DNA of 7,399 bases from Chloroflexota bacterium (GCA_022707665.1 JAKJAE010000118.1:325-7723), one strand, 5' to 3'. Shown: positions 1-6,010, counted from the first letter of the stretch. Numbers and translations are program-made. The notes: generated by a model not told the origin, from the letters alone.

Positions 1-1
1 C

Positions 2-547
2 GCCGTGATCGGGGGGCGCTTCGATGCTCTACTTACGACAGCGGCGGACATCTGGCTGACCGTTCCACGCTTCCCCCTGCTGGCGGTGCTCGCGACATTG
101 ATCCAGCTCCAGGACTTGCTCGCCCTTGCGCTACTGCTCGCGCTTCTGTCGTGGGCAGGGCTCTACCGGTCGATCCGCGCTCAGGTGTTCTCCATCAAGG
201 AGCGGGATTACGTCGAGGCCGCGGTCTCTCTGGACCTCGGTCTGCGGCACATCATCTTCAGCGAGATTCTCCCGAACATGATGGCCTACATCGCGATGAA
301 CTTCACCATTGGCATGACCTCGGCGATTTACGCCCAGGTGGGCCTGGTCTTCCTTGGCCTGGTGCCGTTGACCCGCAACTGGGGTGTGATGATCAATTTG
401 GCCTGGACGCAGGGCGCTATCTTCTTCAAGAACAGCGTCTACTTCATTATGGTGCCGGTGGCGTGTATTGCACTTTTCCAGCTCTCGATCGTGTGGATGA
501 GTCGTTCGCTGGAAGAGTTCTTCAACCCGCGACTGCGGACGGGTTAA
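2..547 (+). CDS. DppC/OppC-type ABC transporter permease, 5'-truncated by the window edge
   Basis: This is the C-terminal part (about 180 residues) of an inner-membrane permease of the peptide/nickel/oligosaccharide ABC importer class. The frame is open to the window edge, so the GTG at 5 is probably internal; family members are usually about 280-350 residues. The decisive motif is the cytoplasmic EAA loop at about 209-277: YVEAA, then Gly, then ILPN, which docks onto the ATPases. Hydrophobic membrane segments flank it (LLALALLLALLSWAGLY before; IYAQVGLVFLGLV and YFIMVPVACIALFQL after). The WGVMI segment and the FFNPRL tail just before the stop are typical of the DppC half. The stop at 545-547 lies 4 bases before the first ATPase gene, as in an operon. 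The partner DppB-type permease is expected upstream. The substrate cannot be read from this protein. The family call is secure; the start is unseen. Confidence 0.93.
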   Translation, partial: AVIGGRFDALLTTAADIWLTVPRFPLLAVLATLIQLQDLLALALLLALLSWAGLYRSIRAQVFSIKERDYVEAAVSLDLGLRHIIFSEILPNMMAYIAMNFTIGMTSAIYAQVGLVFLGLVPLTRNWGVMINLAWTQGAIFFKNSVYFIMVPVACIALFQLSIVWMSRSLEEFFNPRLRTG

Positions 548-551
548 CGCT

Positions 552-1640
552 ATGAGCGCGAACAGGATCACAGAGCAAGGCAGGGCAACCCGGCATTCGG
601 CCCAGGTCGTGCCCCTCTCGATGAAGGACCTGTGGGTAGAATACGAGGTTCGTCGCGGATGCGTCAAGGCAGTGCGGGGTGTGACCCTCGACCTGAGACC
701 CGAGGAGAGCCTGGCGCTTATCGGCGAGAGCGGCTGTGGCAAGACGACGCTCGGGCTCGCGCTGGTACGACTGCTGGCCAAGGCCGCGAGGATTACCGAG
801 GGCAGCATCACGTACCGGCGCGATGATCAGGAACTGGACATCCTGAGCCTTAACAGCCGCGAGCTGCGGCGCTTCCGTTGGCGCGAGTGCGCGATGGTCT
901 TCCAGTCAGCGCTCAACGCCTTCAACCCTGTGCTACGGATTCGAGACCAGATCTACGACACGGCGCGGGCTCACGGGGTCACGTCGCGTGAGGAGACCAA
1001 TCAGCGGGCGCTCGAGCTGCTGGAGTACGTCCAGCTTGATCCTCGGCGCGTCATCAACGCCTATCCACACGAGCTGAGTGGCGGAATGCGTCAGCGCGTG
1101 CTTCTGGCGATGAGCCTGTTGCTCTCACCTCAGGTACTCATTCTCGACGAGCCGACGACGGCGTTGGACATCCTCACGCAGCGGACCATCATCGATCTGC
1201 TCGTCCGGCTGAAGGCGGACTTGGGCTTCTCGATGCTGTTTATTTCCCATGACCTCGCCACGGCTGCAGAACTGGCGGACCGCGTCGCGACCATGTACGC
1301 TGGTGGCATTGTGGAGCTTGGCAGCGTCAATGATATCTTCTACCGACCCTATCACCCCTATACGCTGGGACTGATCCATGCGGTGCCAACTGTTACCGGG
1401 GACTTCGAGGAACTGGTCTCCATCCCAGGCGCGCCGCCGGACCTGATTGACCCGCCAGACGGCTGCAAGTTCCACCCGCGTTGCCCCTATGCGACGGAGC
1501 GCTGCAGAGTTGAAGAGCCGCAGCTTGAGCCCGTCGCGGGTGACGGGCATTTGGTAGCCTGTTTCCACACGGATCTCGTAAGGCGTGATGCTGCTGACCT
1601 TTTGCAGCGACTTACAGACAGCGGCGAGGCGCGACGATGA
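552..1640 (+). CDS. ABC transporter ATP-binding protein, DppD/OppD type
   Basis: This 362-residue cytoplasmic ATPase is one of two that power a peptide/oligosaccharide-type importer. All nucleotide-binding motifs are present: Walker A GESGCGKTT (58-66), Q-loop Gln118 in VFQSALNAFNP, signature LSGGMRQR (175-182), Walker B VLILDEP (195-201), D-loop ALD and switch His233. The C-terminal extension of the Dpp/Opp class follows: YHPYTLGL near 267-274 and four cysteines, C305-X5-C311-X6-C318-X18-C337. Related DppD proteins use this cysteine pattern to hold an iron-sulfur cluster; whether it is loaded here is unknown. The ATG at 552 follows the permease stop by 4 bases and has only a weak ribosome site. 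The core fold begins near Met24 (ATG at 621), so that is an alternative start, and the first 23 residues look dispensable. The gene ends in an ATGA overlap with the next ATPase, implying coupled translation. Confidence 0.95.
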   Translation: MSANRITEQGRATRHSAQVVPLSMKDLWVEYEVRRGCVKAVRGVTLDLRPEESLALIGESGCGKTTLGLALVRLLAKAARITEGSITYRRDDQELDILSLNSRELRRFRWRECAMVFQSALNAFNPVLRIRDQIYDTARAHGVTSREETNQRALELLEYVQLDPRRVINAYPHELSGGMRQRVLLAMSLLLSPQVLILDEPTTALDILTQRTIIDLLVRLKADLGFSMLFISHDLATAAELADRVATMYAGGIVELGSVNDIFYRPYHPYTLGLIHAVPTVTGDFEELVSIPGAPPDLIDPPDGCKFHPRCPYATERCRVEEPQLEPVAGDGHLVACFHTDLVRRDAADLLQRLTDSGEARR

Positions 1641-2650
1641 GCGACTACATTATCGAGGCGCAGAACCTGGTGCGCAGATTTGGGTCCCGGAAGTCACTGG
1701 TCACTGCGGTGGACAATGTCTCCTTTGGCATTGAGGAGGGCGAGGTGGTCTGCCTGGTTGGTGAAAGCGGCTGTGGCAAGACCACGACGGGAAAGATGAT
1801 CGCGGGACTCCTTAAGCCGACTGAGGGCCGCGTGCGATATGCAGGTCGCGATGTCTGGGGCGATAACGGACGGAGCAAGGAAGATCGGAAGGCGTACCGG
1901 CTTGGAGTGCAGATCATCCATCAGGACCCCTATGCGTCACTGAACCCGTCACACACGATCTTCAAGATCCTGAGCACGCCCCTGTTGCATCACCGTTTCG
2001 TCCAGAACCGGGCGGAGGCGATCGAGCAGGTCAGCGAGTTGCTGACAAGGGTGGGGCTGTCTCCGGTGGAGGATTTCATCACCAAGTACCCTCACCAGTT
2101 GAGCGGCGGACAGCGTCAGCGGGTCTCAGTTGCCCGGGCGCTCACTGTCAAACCCAAGGTCATCGTGGCGGATGAGGCGGTGTCGATGGTTGACGTGTCG
2201 CTCCGCGTGAGCCTCCTTGACATTCTGGGCAGCCTCAAACGTGATCTTGGGGTCACCTACCTGTTCATCACGCATGACCTGGCGGTGGCGAAGTTCTTTG
2301 CCTGGGCCGGCAGGATTGCCGTGATGTACGTGGGGAGCATCGTCGAGCTTGCTTCGACGCCGCAGTTGGTCAATGATCCTCTTCATCCCTACAGCAAGGC
2401 GCTGCTCTCGGCTGTGCCCGAGGCCGATCCGGAACTGACGCGCTCCAAAGAACGGTTGCAGCTTAGGAGCCATGACATCCCCAGTCTCTTTGCGCTGCCT
2501 CATGGATGTCGTTTCCATCCGCGGTGCCCGTTTTTCATGGAAGGGCTGTGTGATGTAAAGCGACCCGACCTGGTGCCCGTAGGTAACGGGCGATGGGTTG
2601 CGTGCCACCTTGTGGCAAGGGAGATTCTGGGTAGCGATGCTGTCGCCTGA
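1637..2650 (+). CDS. ABC transporter ATP-binding protein, DppF/OppF type
   Basis: This 337-residue protein is the second ATPase of the importer and should form a heterodimer with the product of the preceding gene. Motifs: Walker A GESGCGKTT (42-50), Q-loop Gln96 in HQDPYASLNP (the form typical of the F subunit), signature LSGGQRQR (155-162), Walker B VIVADE (175-180) and switch His213. The proline usually found after the Walker B Glu is Ala181, and the D-loop reads SMVD rather than SALD. Neither change removes a catalytic residue. The C-terminal Opp region has HPYSKALL and four cysteines (C291, C297, C305, C323), so both ATPases carry the putative metal-binding motif. Start: the ATG lies in the ATGA overlap with the upstream stop, with GAGG at 1626-1629 seven bases before it. 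The 3' end overlaps the small membrane-protein gene by 14 bases. Confidence 0.95.
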   Translation: MSDYIIEAQNLVRRFGSRKSLVTAVDNVSFGIEEGEVVCLVGESGCGKTTTGKMIAGLLKPTEGRVRYAGRDVWGDNGRSKEDRKAYRLGVQIIHQDPYASLNPSHTIFKILSTPLLHHRFVQNRAEAIEQVSELLTRVGLSPVEDFITKYPHQLSGGQRQRVSVARALTVKPKVIVADEAVSMVDVSLRVSLLDILGSLKRDLGVTYLFITHDLAVAKFFAWAGRIAVMYVGSIVELASTPQLVNDPLHPYSKALLSAVPEADPELTRSKERLQLRSHDIPSLFALPHGCRFHPRCPFFMEGLCDVKRPDLVPVGNGRWVACHLVAREILGSDAVA

Positions 2651-2813
2651 CTTGGGCAGGGTTGTTCTCAGGATAGCCACGTTTCTGGTCGTAGTCTCCT
2701 TGGGGTTGCTGGTGACCGTGGACCCAGGCACGGCTGAACACGTGGTCACGGTCATTACGTTGATCGTTGGCGTGCTGCTTGGGGGATTGGTGGTGTTTCT
2801 GGTGCGCAAGTAG
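2637..2813 (+). CDS. Small two-helix membrane protein, function unknown
   Basis: I do not recognise this 58-residue protein. It begins MLSPDLGRVVLRIATF and ends FLVRK. Two hydrophobic stretches (about residues 9-27 and 37-55) are separated by a short polar turn around VDPGTAEH, so a helical hairpin in the inner membrane is expected, with the basic C-terminal RK on the cytoplasmic side. The ATG at 2637 overlaps the end of the second ATPase gene by 14 bases, suggesting coupled translation. A GTG-free extension back to an ATG at 2598 is open in the same frame but lies wholly inside the ATPase gene and adds nonhydrophobic sequence, so I prefer 2637. TGGG at 2628-2631 is a modest ribosome site. 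Its position between ATPase and binding-protein genes suggests an accessory transporter subunit, which is a guess. It could also be an incidental frame, but two clean membrane segments ending in RK argue against that. Confidence 0.6.
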   Translation: MLSPDLGRVVLRIATFLVVVSLGLLVTVDPGTAEHVVTVITLIVGVLLGGLVVFLVRK

Positions 2814-2816
2814 CGC

Positions 2817-2843
2817 GTCCGCAGGCGCACAGCGCCGTTGGAC
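2817..2843 (+). other. Intergenic hairpin after the small membrane-protein gene
   Basis: The arms GTCC (2817-2820) and GGAC (2840-2843) plus GGCGC (2824-2828) and GCGCC (2832-2836) fold into a stem with a small internal loop and an ACA loop. It starts four bases after the stop at 2811-2813 and has no following T-run. It could attenuate read-through into the binding-protein gene or mark an RNA processing point. The stem is short, so chance is possible. Confidence 0.35.
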
Positions 2844-2853
2844 CATAGACAGC

Positions 2854-2863
2854 GGAGGAGGTG
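2854..2863 (+). promoter_or_regulatory. Strong Shine-Dalgarno site ahead of a 22-codon mini-ORF
   Basis: GGAGGAGGTG is close to a perfect complement of the 3' end of 16S rRNA. The first GGAGG (2854-2858) lies six bases before the ATG at 2865. It is at least as strong as the site of the real downstream gene, yet the frame it serves is only 22 codons long. Confidence 0.5.
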
Positions 2864-2864
2864 C

Positions 2865-2933
2865 ATGCCAGGAAGATATGCTGATGTGTTTTTGAGCACT
2901 GTGCGGTTGACTCGAAGTGTTCGTTCACGATAG
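2865..2933 (+). CDS. Possible 22-residue leader peptide upstream of the binding-protein gene
   Basis: An ATG well placed after a strong Shine-Dalgarno site opens a 22-codon frame that starts MPGRYADVFLSTVR and ends in an Arg-rich tail (TRSVRSR), stopping at TAG 2931-2933. That stop lies just before the binding-protein ribosome site at 2936-2942, so ribosomes finishing here would terminate next to the real initiation region. This could couple or tune translation of the abundant lipoprotein. No run of one amino acid or rare codon block is seen that would point to classical amino-acid attenuation. It is in a different frame from the lipoprotein, so it is not an N-terminal extension. It may be untranslated and only a decayed gene start. 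Confidence 0.3.
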   Translation: MPGRYADVFLSTVRLTRSVRSR

Positions 2934-2935
2934 TA

Positions 2936-2942
2936 GGAGGAG
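2936..2942 (+). promoter_or_regulatory. Strong ribosome binding site of the solute-binding protein gene
   Basis: GGAGGAG lies eight bases before the ATG at 2951. It fixes the lipoprotein start and fits the high expression that binding proteins need relative to the membrane and ATPase subunits. Confidence 0.8.
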
Positions 2943-2950
2943 CAAGATCA

Positions 2951-4801
2951 ATGTCTACTCGAAGGTGGATCTGGAGCGCAGTCAGCTTGGTAATGATCCT
3001 GGCGGTTCTGGCGGCGTGCGCTACGCCGACCCCGCAGGTCATCGAGAAGACCGTCGAGGTCGAGACGATCGTAGAGAAGACCGTCGAGGTTGAGGTTGAG
3101 AAGACCGTCGAGGTTGAAAAGATCGTCGAGGTGACCGCGGTCCCGACGGGCCCGGGCGTCTTCGCCGGCGCCTATCCCTATACTGTCCCTCCCGTGGGAC
3201 ACATCAACTTCTTCGCGACCAACAACATGGGCCTTGGTATATACCGTTGGTTCTTCCAGCCGCCCATGGCCACCTACAACTGGGCCGACGGAACATGGCG
3301 GAATTTCCTCGCTGAGAGTTGGGAGATCGACAATGATGCTGCGACACTGACCATCTACTTGAAGAAGGGTATCAAGTGGAGCAACGGTGACGAGTTCAAT
3401 GCCGAGGATGTGGTCGCGACCTTTAACTGCCGTCGTCTGGTCAAGGGTACGGTGTGGCGGTTCCTGGAGTCGGTGACAGCCAAGGACGACTACACCGTGG
3501 TCTTCCAGATGTCGGAGCCCTCCACGGTCGTCGAATGGTACGCGATCAAGGAACCCATCGTAGACCGTGCGACCTACGGTGAGTGGTCCGACAAGGTTCA
3601 GGCGTTGGTCGATGAGGGTCTGGACAATACGACCGATGAGTGGAATGCGCTGCTGCAGGAGTTCAACGCGTTCCGACCCACGGAGCTTAACGCGACGGGG
3701 CCCTACGTGATTGACCTGGAAAGCATCAACGAGGCGCGCCTGACGATGGTCAAGAACGAGACCTCGGCCTGGGCCGACGCCGTGAAGTTCGACCTGGTCT
3801 ACATTTACAACGGCGAGACGCCGACGGTCACGCCGCTGGTGTTGGCGCAGCAGGTGGACTACGCGACGCACGGCTTCCCGCCGGCGACGGAGATGGCCTT
3901 CAAGGCAGCGGGTGTCCGAATCCTTCGCCCGCCTATCTATTCGGGTCCCGCGCTGTACTTCAACCACACCATCTATCCCTTCAACGTCAAGGAAGTGCGC
4001 CAGGCGATCGCCTATGCCGTCGATCGTGCTGAGAACGGCACGGTCTCTCTGGGCGAGTCAGGCAAGCCCGTGAAGTATATGTCTGGCGTTAGCGACAATA
4101 TCATCCCATTGTGGGCCGACGTCAGTGTCCTCAACACCTATGACTACAACGTCGACAAAGCCACGGAGCTCCTTGAGGGCCTGGGCTTCTCCAAGAATGC
4201 TGACGGTGTCTGGGTGACGGACCGGGGCGATGTGATGGAATATGAGCTCACGGCACCGGCGGAGTTCGCTGACTGGTCCGCCGCTGCGGAGAACCTGGCT
4301 AACCAGCTGACCGCCTTCGGCATCAAGGTCACGTTCCGGGGTGTCACTCACACACAGCATCCCATCGATGTCAACCAGGGAAGCTTCGAGATGGCAATCC
4401 GCGGCTGGGGCTCGGCGACGCCGCATCCTCACTTCTCGTTTGTGGCCGATCTCTTCACCCACAACATCGCCGCTGCCGAGGGCCCGGGGATGAGCTATGA
4501 TCTGAATGTCACCACCGACTGCTGCGGCGACCTTGACCTGGAGACCCTGATCGAGGATATGACCAAGGGCCTCGATATGGACGCCCAGAAGGCTATGGTG
4601 AGCCAGGTCGCGCAGGCCTATAATGAGTTGTTGCCCAATATCCCGATCTGGGAGCGTTACGGTAACAACCCGGCCATGGATGGCCTTCACACCTGCGGCT
4701 GGCTACCCGACGGCGACCCCATCTACAAGAACAGCCCTTACGCCGACAACTTCGTCGTCATTCAAGTGCTGGAGGGGAACCTCTATCCCTGCAACCAGTA
4801 G
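2951..4801 (+). CDS. Family 5 extracellular solute-binding lipoprotein (ABC importer)
   Basis: This 616-residue protein is the ligand-capturing component of the importer, lipid-anchored on the outer face of the cell membrane. The N-terminus has basic RR, a hydrophobic segment (about 8-22) and lipobox LAAC with the lipidated Cys23. A TPTP spacer and a Val/Glu/Lys repeat linker (32-61) follow. The bulk, from about residue 75 on, matches the SBP_bac_5 fold: LAESWEID (120-127), then LTIYLKKGIKWSNGDEFNAEDV (133-154) and, near the C-terminus, the LPNIPIWERYGNN segment. It is longer than E. coli DppA/OppA (about 535-545), partly because of the linker. Cysteines other than the lipidated one are C160, the adjacent pair C524-C525, C582 and C614, which could form disulfides outside the cell. 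The substrate may be a peptide or an oligosaccharide; related binding proteins in Thermotoga bind sugars. The start is supported by a strong ribosome site and a complete signal peptide. Confidence 0.95.
   Translation: MSTRRWIWSAVSLVMILAVLAACATPTPQVIEKTVEVETIVEKTVEVEVEKTVEVEKIVEVTAVPTGPGVFAGAYPYTVPPVGHINFFATNNMGLGIYRWFFQPPMATYNWADGTWRNFLAESWEIDNDAATLTIYLKKGIKWSNGDEFNAEDVVATFNCRRLVKGTVWRFLESVTAKDDYTVVFQMSEPSTVVEWYAIKEPIVDRATYGEWSDKVQALVDEGLDNTTDEWNALLQEFNAFRPTELNATGPYVIDLESINEARLTMVKNETSAWADAVKFDLVYIYNGETPTVTPLVLAQQVDYATHGFPPATEMAFKAAGVRILRPPIYSGPALYFNHTIYPFNVKEVRQAIAYAVDRAENGTVSLGESGKPVKYMSGVSDNIIPLWADVSVLNTYDYNVDKATELLEGLGFSKNADGVWVTDRGDVMEYELTAPAEFADWSAAAENLANQLTAFGIKVTFRGVTHTQHPIDVNQGSFEMAIRGWGSATPHPHFSFVADLFTHNIAAAEGPGMSYDLNVTTDCCGDLDLETLIEDMTKGLDMDAQKAMVSQVAQAYNELLPNIPIWERYGNNPAMDGLHTCGWLPDGDPIYKNSPYADNFVVIQVLEGNLYPCNQ
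3044..3132 (+). repeat. Coding repeat in the lipoprotein linker (Val/Glu/Lys)
   Basis: The 17-base unit GAGAAGACCGTCGAGGT occurs exactly three times (3044-3060, 3074-3090, 3098-3114), followed by a degenerate fourth copy at 3116-3132. Start-to-start spacings are 30, 24 and 18 bases, all multiples of three, so the frame is kept. The encoded unit is EKTVEV. It forms an extended, charged tether between the lipid anchor and the binding domain and probably changes length by replication slippage. Confidence 0.85.
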
Positions 4802-4819
4802 GGGCGACCAGGGATACGG

Positions 4820-4848
4820 TGTTGGCCGCTGAAAGGTGACGGCCAGTA
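4820..4848 (+). other. First hairpin downstream of the binding-protein gene
   Basis: Arms TTGGCCG (4822-4828) and CGGCCAG (4840-4846) pair around an 11-base loop and extend outward to a 9-bp stem with two G-U pairs. It begins 18 bases after the stop of the lipoprotein gene. There is no T-run after it. Confidence 0.4.
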
Positions 4849-4870
4849 CGCAGATCACAAGTCAGGAGCA

Positions 4871-4904
4871 CGTATCCGTCAGGCGGCGACGCCTGGCGGA
4901 TACG
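4871..4904 (+). terminator. Large GCGA-capped hairpin: terminator or mRNA 3'-end stabiliser
   Basis: Arm CGTATCCGTCAGGCG (4871-4885) pairs with CGCCTGGCGGATACG (4890-4904) across a four-base GCGA loop. All 15 positions pair, with a single G-U, and GCGA is a GNRA-type tetraloop. No T-run follows (the next bases are CGTCCC), so classical intrinsic termination is doubtful. It may halt 3' exonucleases and protect the abundant lipoprotein message, or act as a U-less or bidirectional terminator separating the transporter from the downstream genes. The structure itself is certain; its role is inferred. Confidence 0.65.
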
Positions 4905-4940
4905 CGTCCCTAGGTGTCTCATGGGGCGTTGAGCCGTCTC

Positions 4941-4966
4941 TGCAGTGCCTGGCACCTGCACGCAGG
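4941..4966. promoter_or_regulatory. Two overlapping dyads before the CBM9-like gene, possible operator
   Basis: The first dyad is TGCAGTGCC-T-GGCACcTGCA (4941-4960), nine paired positions with one bulged base. The second is CCTGC-AC-GCAGG (4955-4966). They share bases, so as RNA they would be mutually exclusive. They lie 42-67 bases before the start at 5008, where a repressor site would be expected if a promoter sits in this gap. I found no convincing -35/-10 pair, so this is a weak call. Confidence 0.25.
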
Positions 4967-5007
4967 CCAGCCCTGTGCCCGGTCAGACTAGGACAGAAAG
5001 GTACCGT

Positions 5008-5847
5008 ATGATCAAGATGCCCAGAACGCTGAACTTGCCCCAGGGACCGCTCGAGGGCCTGCCGCCCGTGGCCACCTACCGTTGCCTGAGGACGGCAGAG
5101 CCAATCGTCGTCGATGGACGGCTGGACGAGCCCGTTTGGCAGCGGGCGACGTGGTCCGCGCCCTTCGTGAAGATGGACACTGGCGCGCCCGTGTCGCTGG
5201 ATTCGCGGGTCGCGCTCGTCTGGGACGACACGTACCTGTATGCAGCCTACCGGTATGAGGATCACGAGATCTGGGGCACGCACGTCGAGCATCACGACCA
5301 CGTCTACCACAACGACAGCGATGCCGAGATCTTCGTCAACGGGAACGGTGTCTATTATGAGCTTGGCGTCAACCCCATCAACACCATCTATGAGGTATTC
5401 TGGACCTGGCTGGAGCCGGTCGTCGAGCGGCGCGATATCGAGCGGCTGAATGCCTTCTTCTCCCTGGAGGATTTCTTCTACTTCGTCCCGCGGCTCGGGC
5501 CGAATGGTCGCGAGCGCATGGGACGCATCGGCGAGCGGGATTGGGAGCTGCCCGGCCTCAAACACGCTGTTCAGATCGATGGCGCGCTCAACTGCCCGGC
5601 GATCCGCGACAACGGCTGGACGGTCGAGTTTGCCCTGCCCTGGGAGGGACTCAGGGCATTGGGCAACCCGCATACCCCACCGCGCAATGGCGATGTGTGG
5701 CGCATTGGGGCGTCCCGCTGCCAGCACTTCCACGACGCGCAGGGCAACAACACGTCCGTGGACTGGTCGTGGAACCGCCACGGCTACATCAACATGCACA
5801 TTCCGGAACGCTGGACTGCTGTTACCTTCTTGGATGAGGTGGTGTAG
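5008..5847 (+). CDS. CBM9-like (carbohydrate-binding family 9-like) protein
   Basis: This 279-residue protein has no signal peptide or membrane segment, so it is probably cytoplasmic. The pattern fits the CBM9-like/DOMON-type beta-sandwich found in sugar-handling loci: IVVDGRLDEPVW (33-44), VALVWDDTYLYAAYRYED (68-85), DSDAEIFVN (103-111), YYELGVNPINT (116-126), GWTVEFALPWEGL (193-205), WRIGASR (221-227), and a C-terminal VDWSWN with INMHIPERW. The region rich in His and Asp near 92-106 could bind metal. I chose ATG 5008: AGAAAGG at 4995-5001 lies six bases upstream and homology-like sequence begins just after. The same frame opens at GTG 4945, but those 21 codons cross the dyads and look noncoding. 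The stop is three bases before the MlrC-like gene, so they are co-transcribed. The family is recognisable; its ligand and role are not established. Confidence 0.85.
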   Translation: MIKMPRTLNLPQGPLEGLPPVATYRCLRTAEPIVVDGRLDEPVWQRATWSAPFVKMDTGAPVSLDSRVALVWDDTYLYAAYRYEDHEIWGTHVEHHDHVYHNDSDAEIFVNGNGVYYELGVNPINTIYEVFWTWLEPVVERRDIERLNAFFSLEDFFYFVPRLGPNGRERMGRIGERDWELPGLKHAVQIDGALNCPAIRDNGWTVEFALPWEGLRALGNPHTPPRNGDVWRIGASRCQHFHDAQGNNTSVDWSWNRHGYINMHIPERWTAVTFLDEVV

Positions 5848-5850
5848 GCG

Positions 5851-6000
5851 ATGCGAATCCTGGTGGGTGGCTTTGGCCATGAATCAAACACGTTCACGCC
5901 ATTCCTGACGCGGTTGCCGGACTTCAGGCCGCGCTACGGTGCCGAGACGCTGAACCAGCCGTTGCGGCGGGATCGTCGCCACGCTCGAAGGTCAGCCTGA
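5851..6000 (+). pseudogene. MlrC-family (M81) gene, N-terminal fragment before a frame break
   Basis: Translation from ATG 5851 gives MRILVGGFGHESNTFTPFL, the characteristic N-terminus of MlrC/M81 metallopeptidase-like proteins; the His-Glu pair (5878-5883) belongs to the conserved GGFxHE[ST]NTF motif and is a likely metal ligand. After about GAETLNQPL the sequence stops resembling the family and turns into an Arg-rich string ending at TGA 5998-6000. The family resemblance resumes in the +1-shifted frame as GGIVATLEGQPDIELVPTI. AGGTGG upstream (5837-5842) and the three-base gap after the CBM9-like stop support the start. This piece and the entry at 6011-7363 are one gene, broken either in nature or by a sequencing/assembly error. 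Confidence 0.8.
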
Positions 6001-6010
6001 CATTGAGCTC

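Noticed and set aside
2126..2899. Minus-strand open frame across the DppF-type gene and spacer
   Set aside because: It covers the ATPase signature and Walker B region in antisense and ends in the spacer; the product has no recognisable fold.
2907..2936. TTGACT plus TAGTAG as a promoter for the binding-protein gene
   Set aside because: The -10 match is only three of six and transcription would start within a few bases of the ATG, removing the ribosome site.
2948..3967. Long minus-strand open frame (339 codons) opposite the binding-protein gene
   Set aside because: It mirrors the codon structure of the real gene, is rich in Arg/His/Asp/Val in the way antisense frames of GC-rich genes are, and shows no domain motif.
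4945..5007. Upstream extension of the CBM9-like gene to GTG 4945
   Set aside because: No ribosome site lies before it, the extra residues do not resemble the family, and ATG 5008 has a well-spaced purine-rich site.
4879..5880. Long minus-strand open frame (333 codons) opposite the CBM9-like gene
   Set aside because: The + strand protein has clear family motifs; the antisense product is low-complexity Arg/Val/Asp sequence with no recognisable domain.
5965..5971. Programmed ribosomal frameshift as the explanation for the MlrC break
   Set aside because: No slippery heptamer, slow stop codon or downstream pseudoknot is evident, and the family is not known to use frameshifting; mutation or sequence error is simpler.
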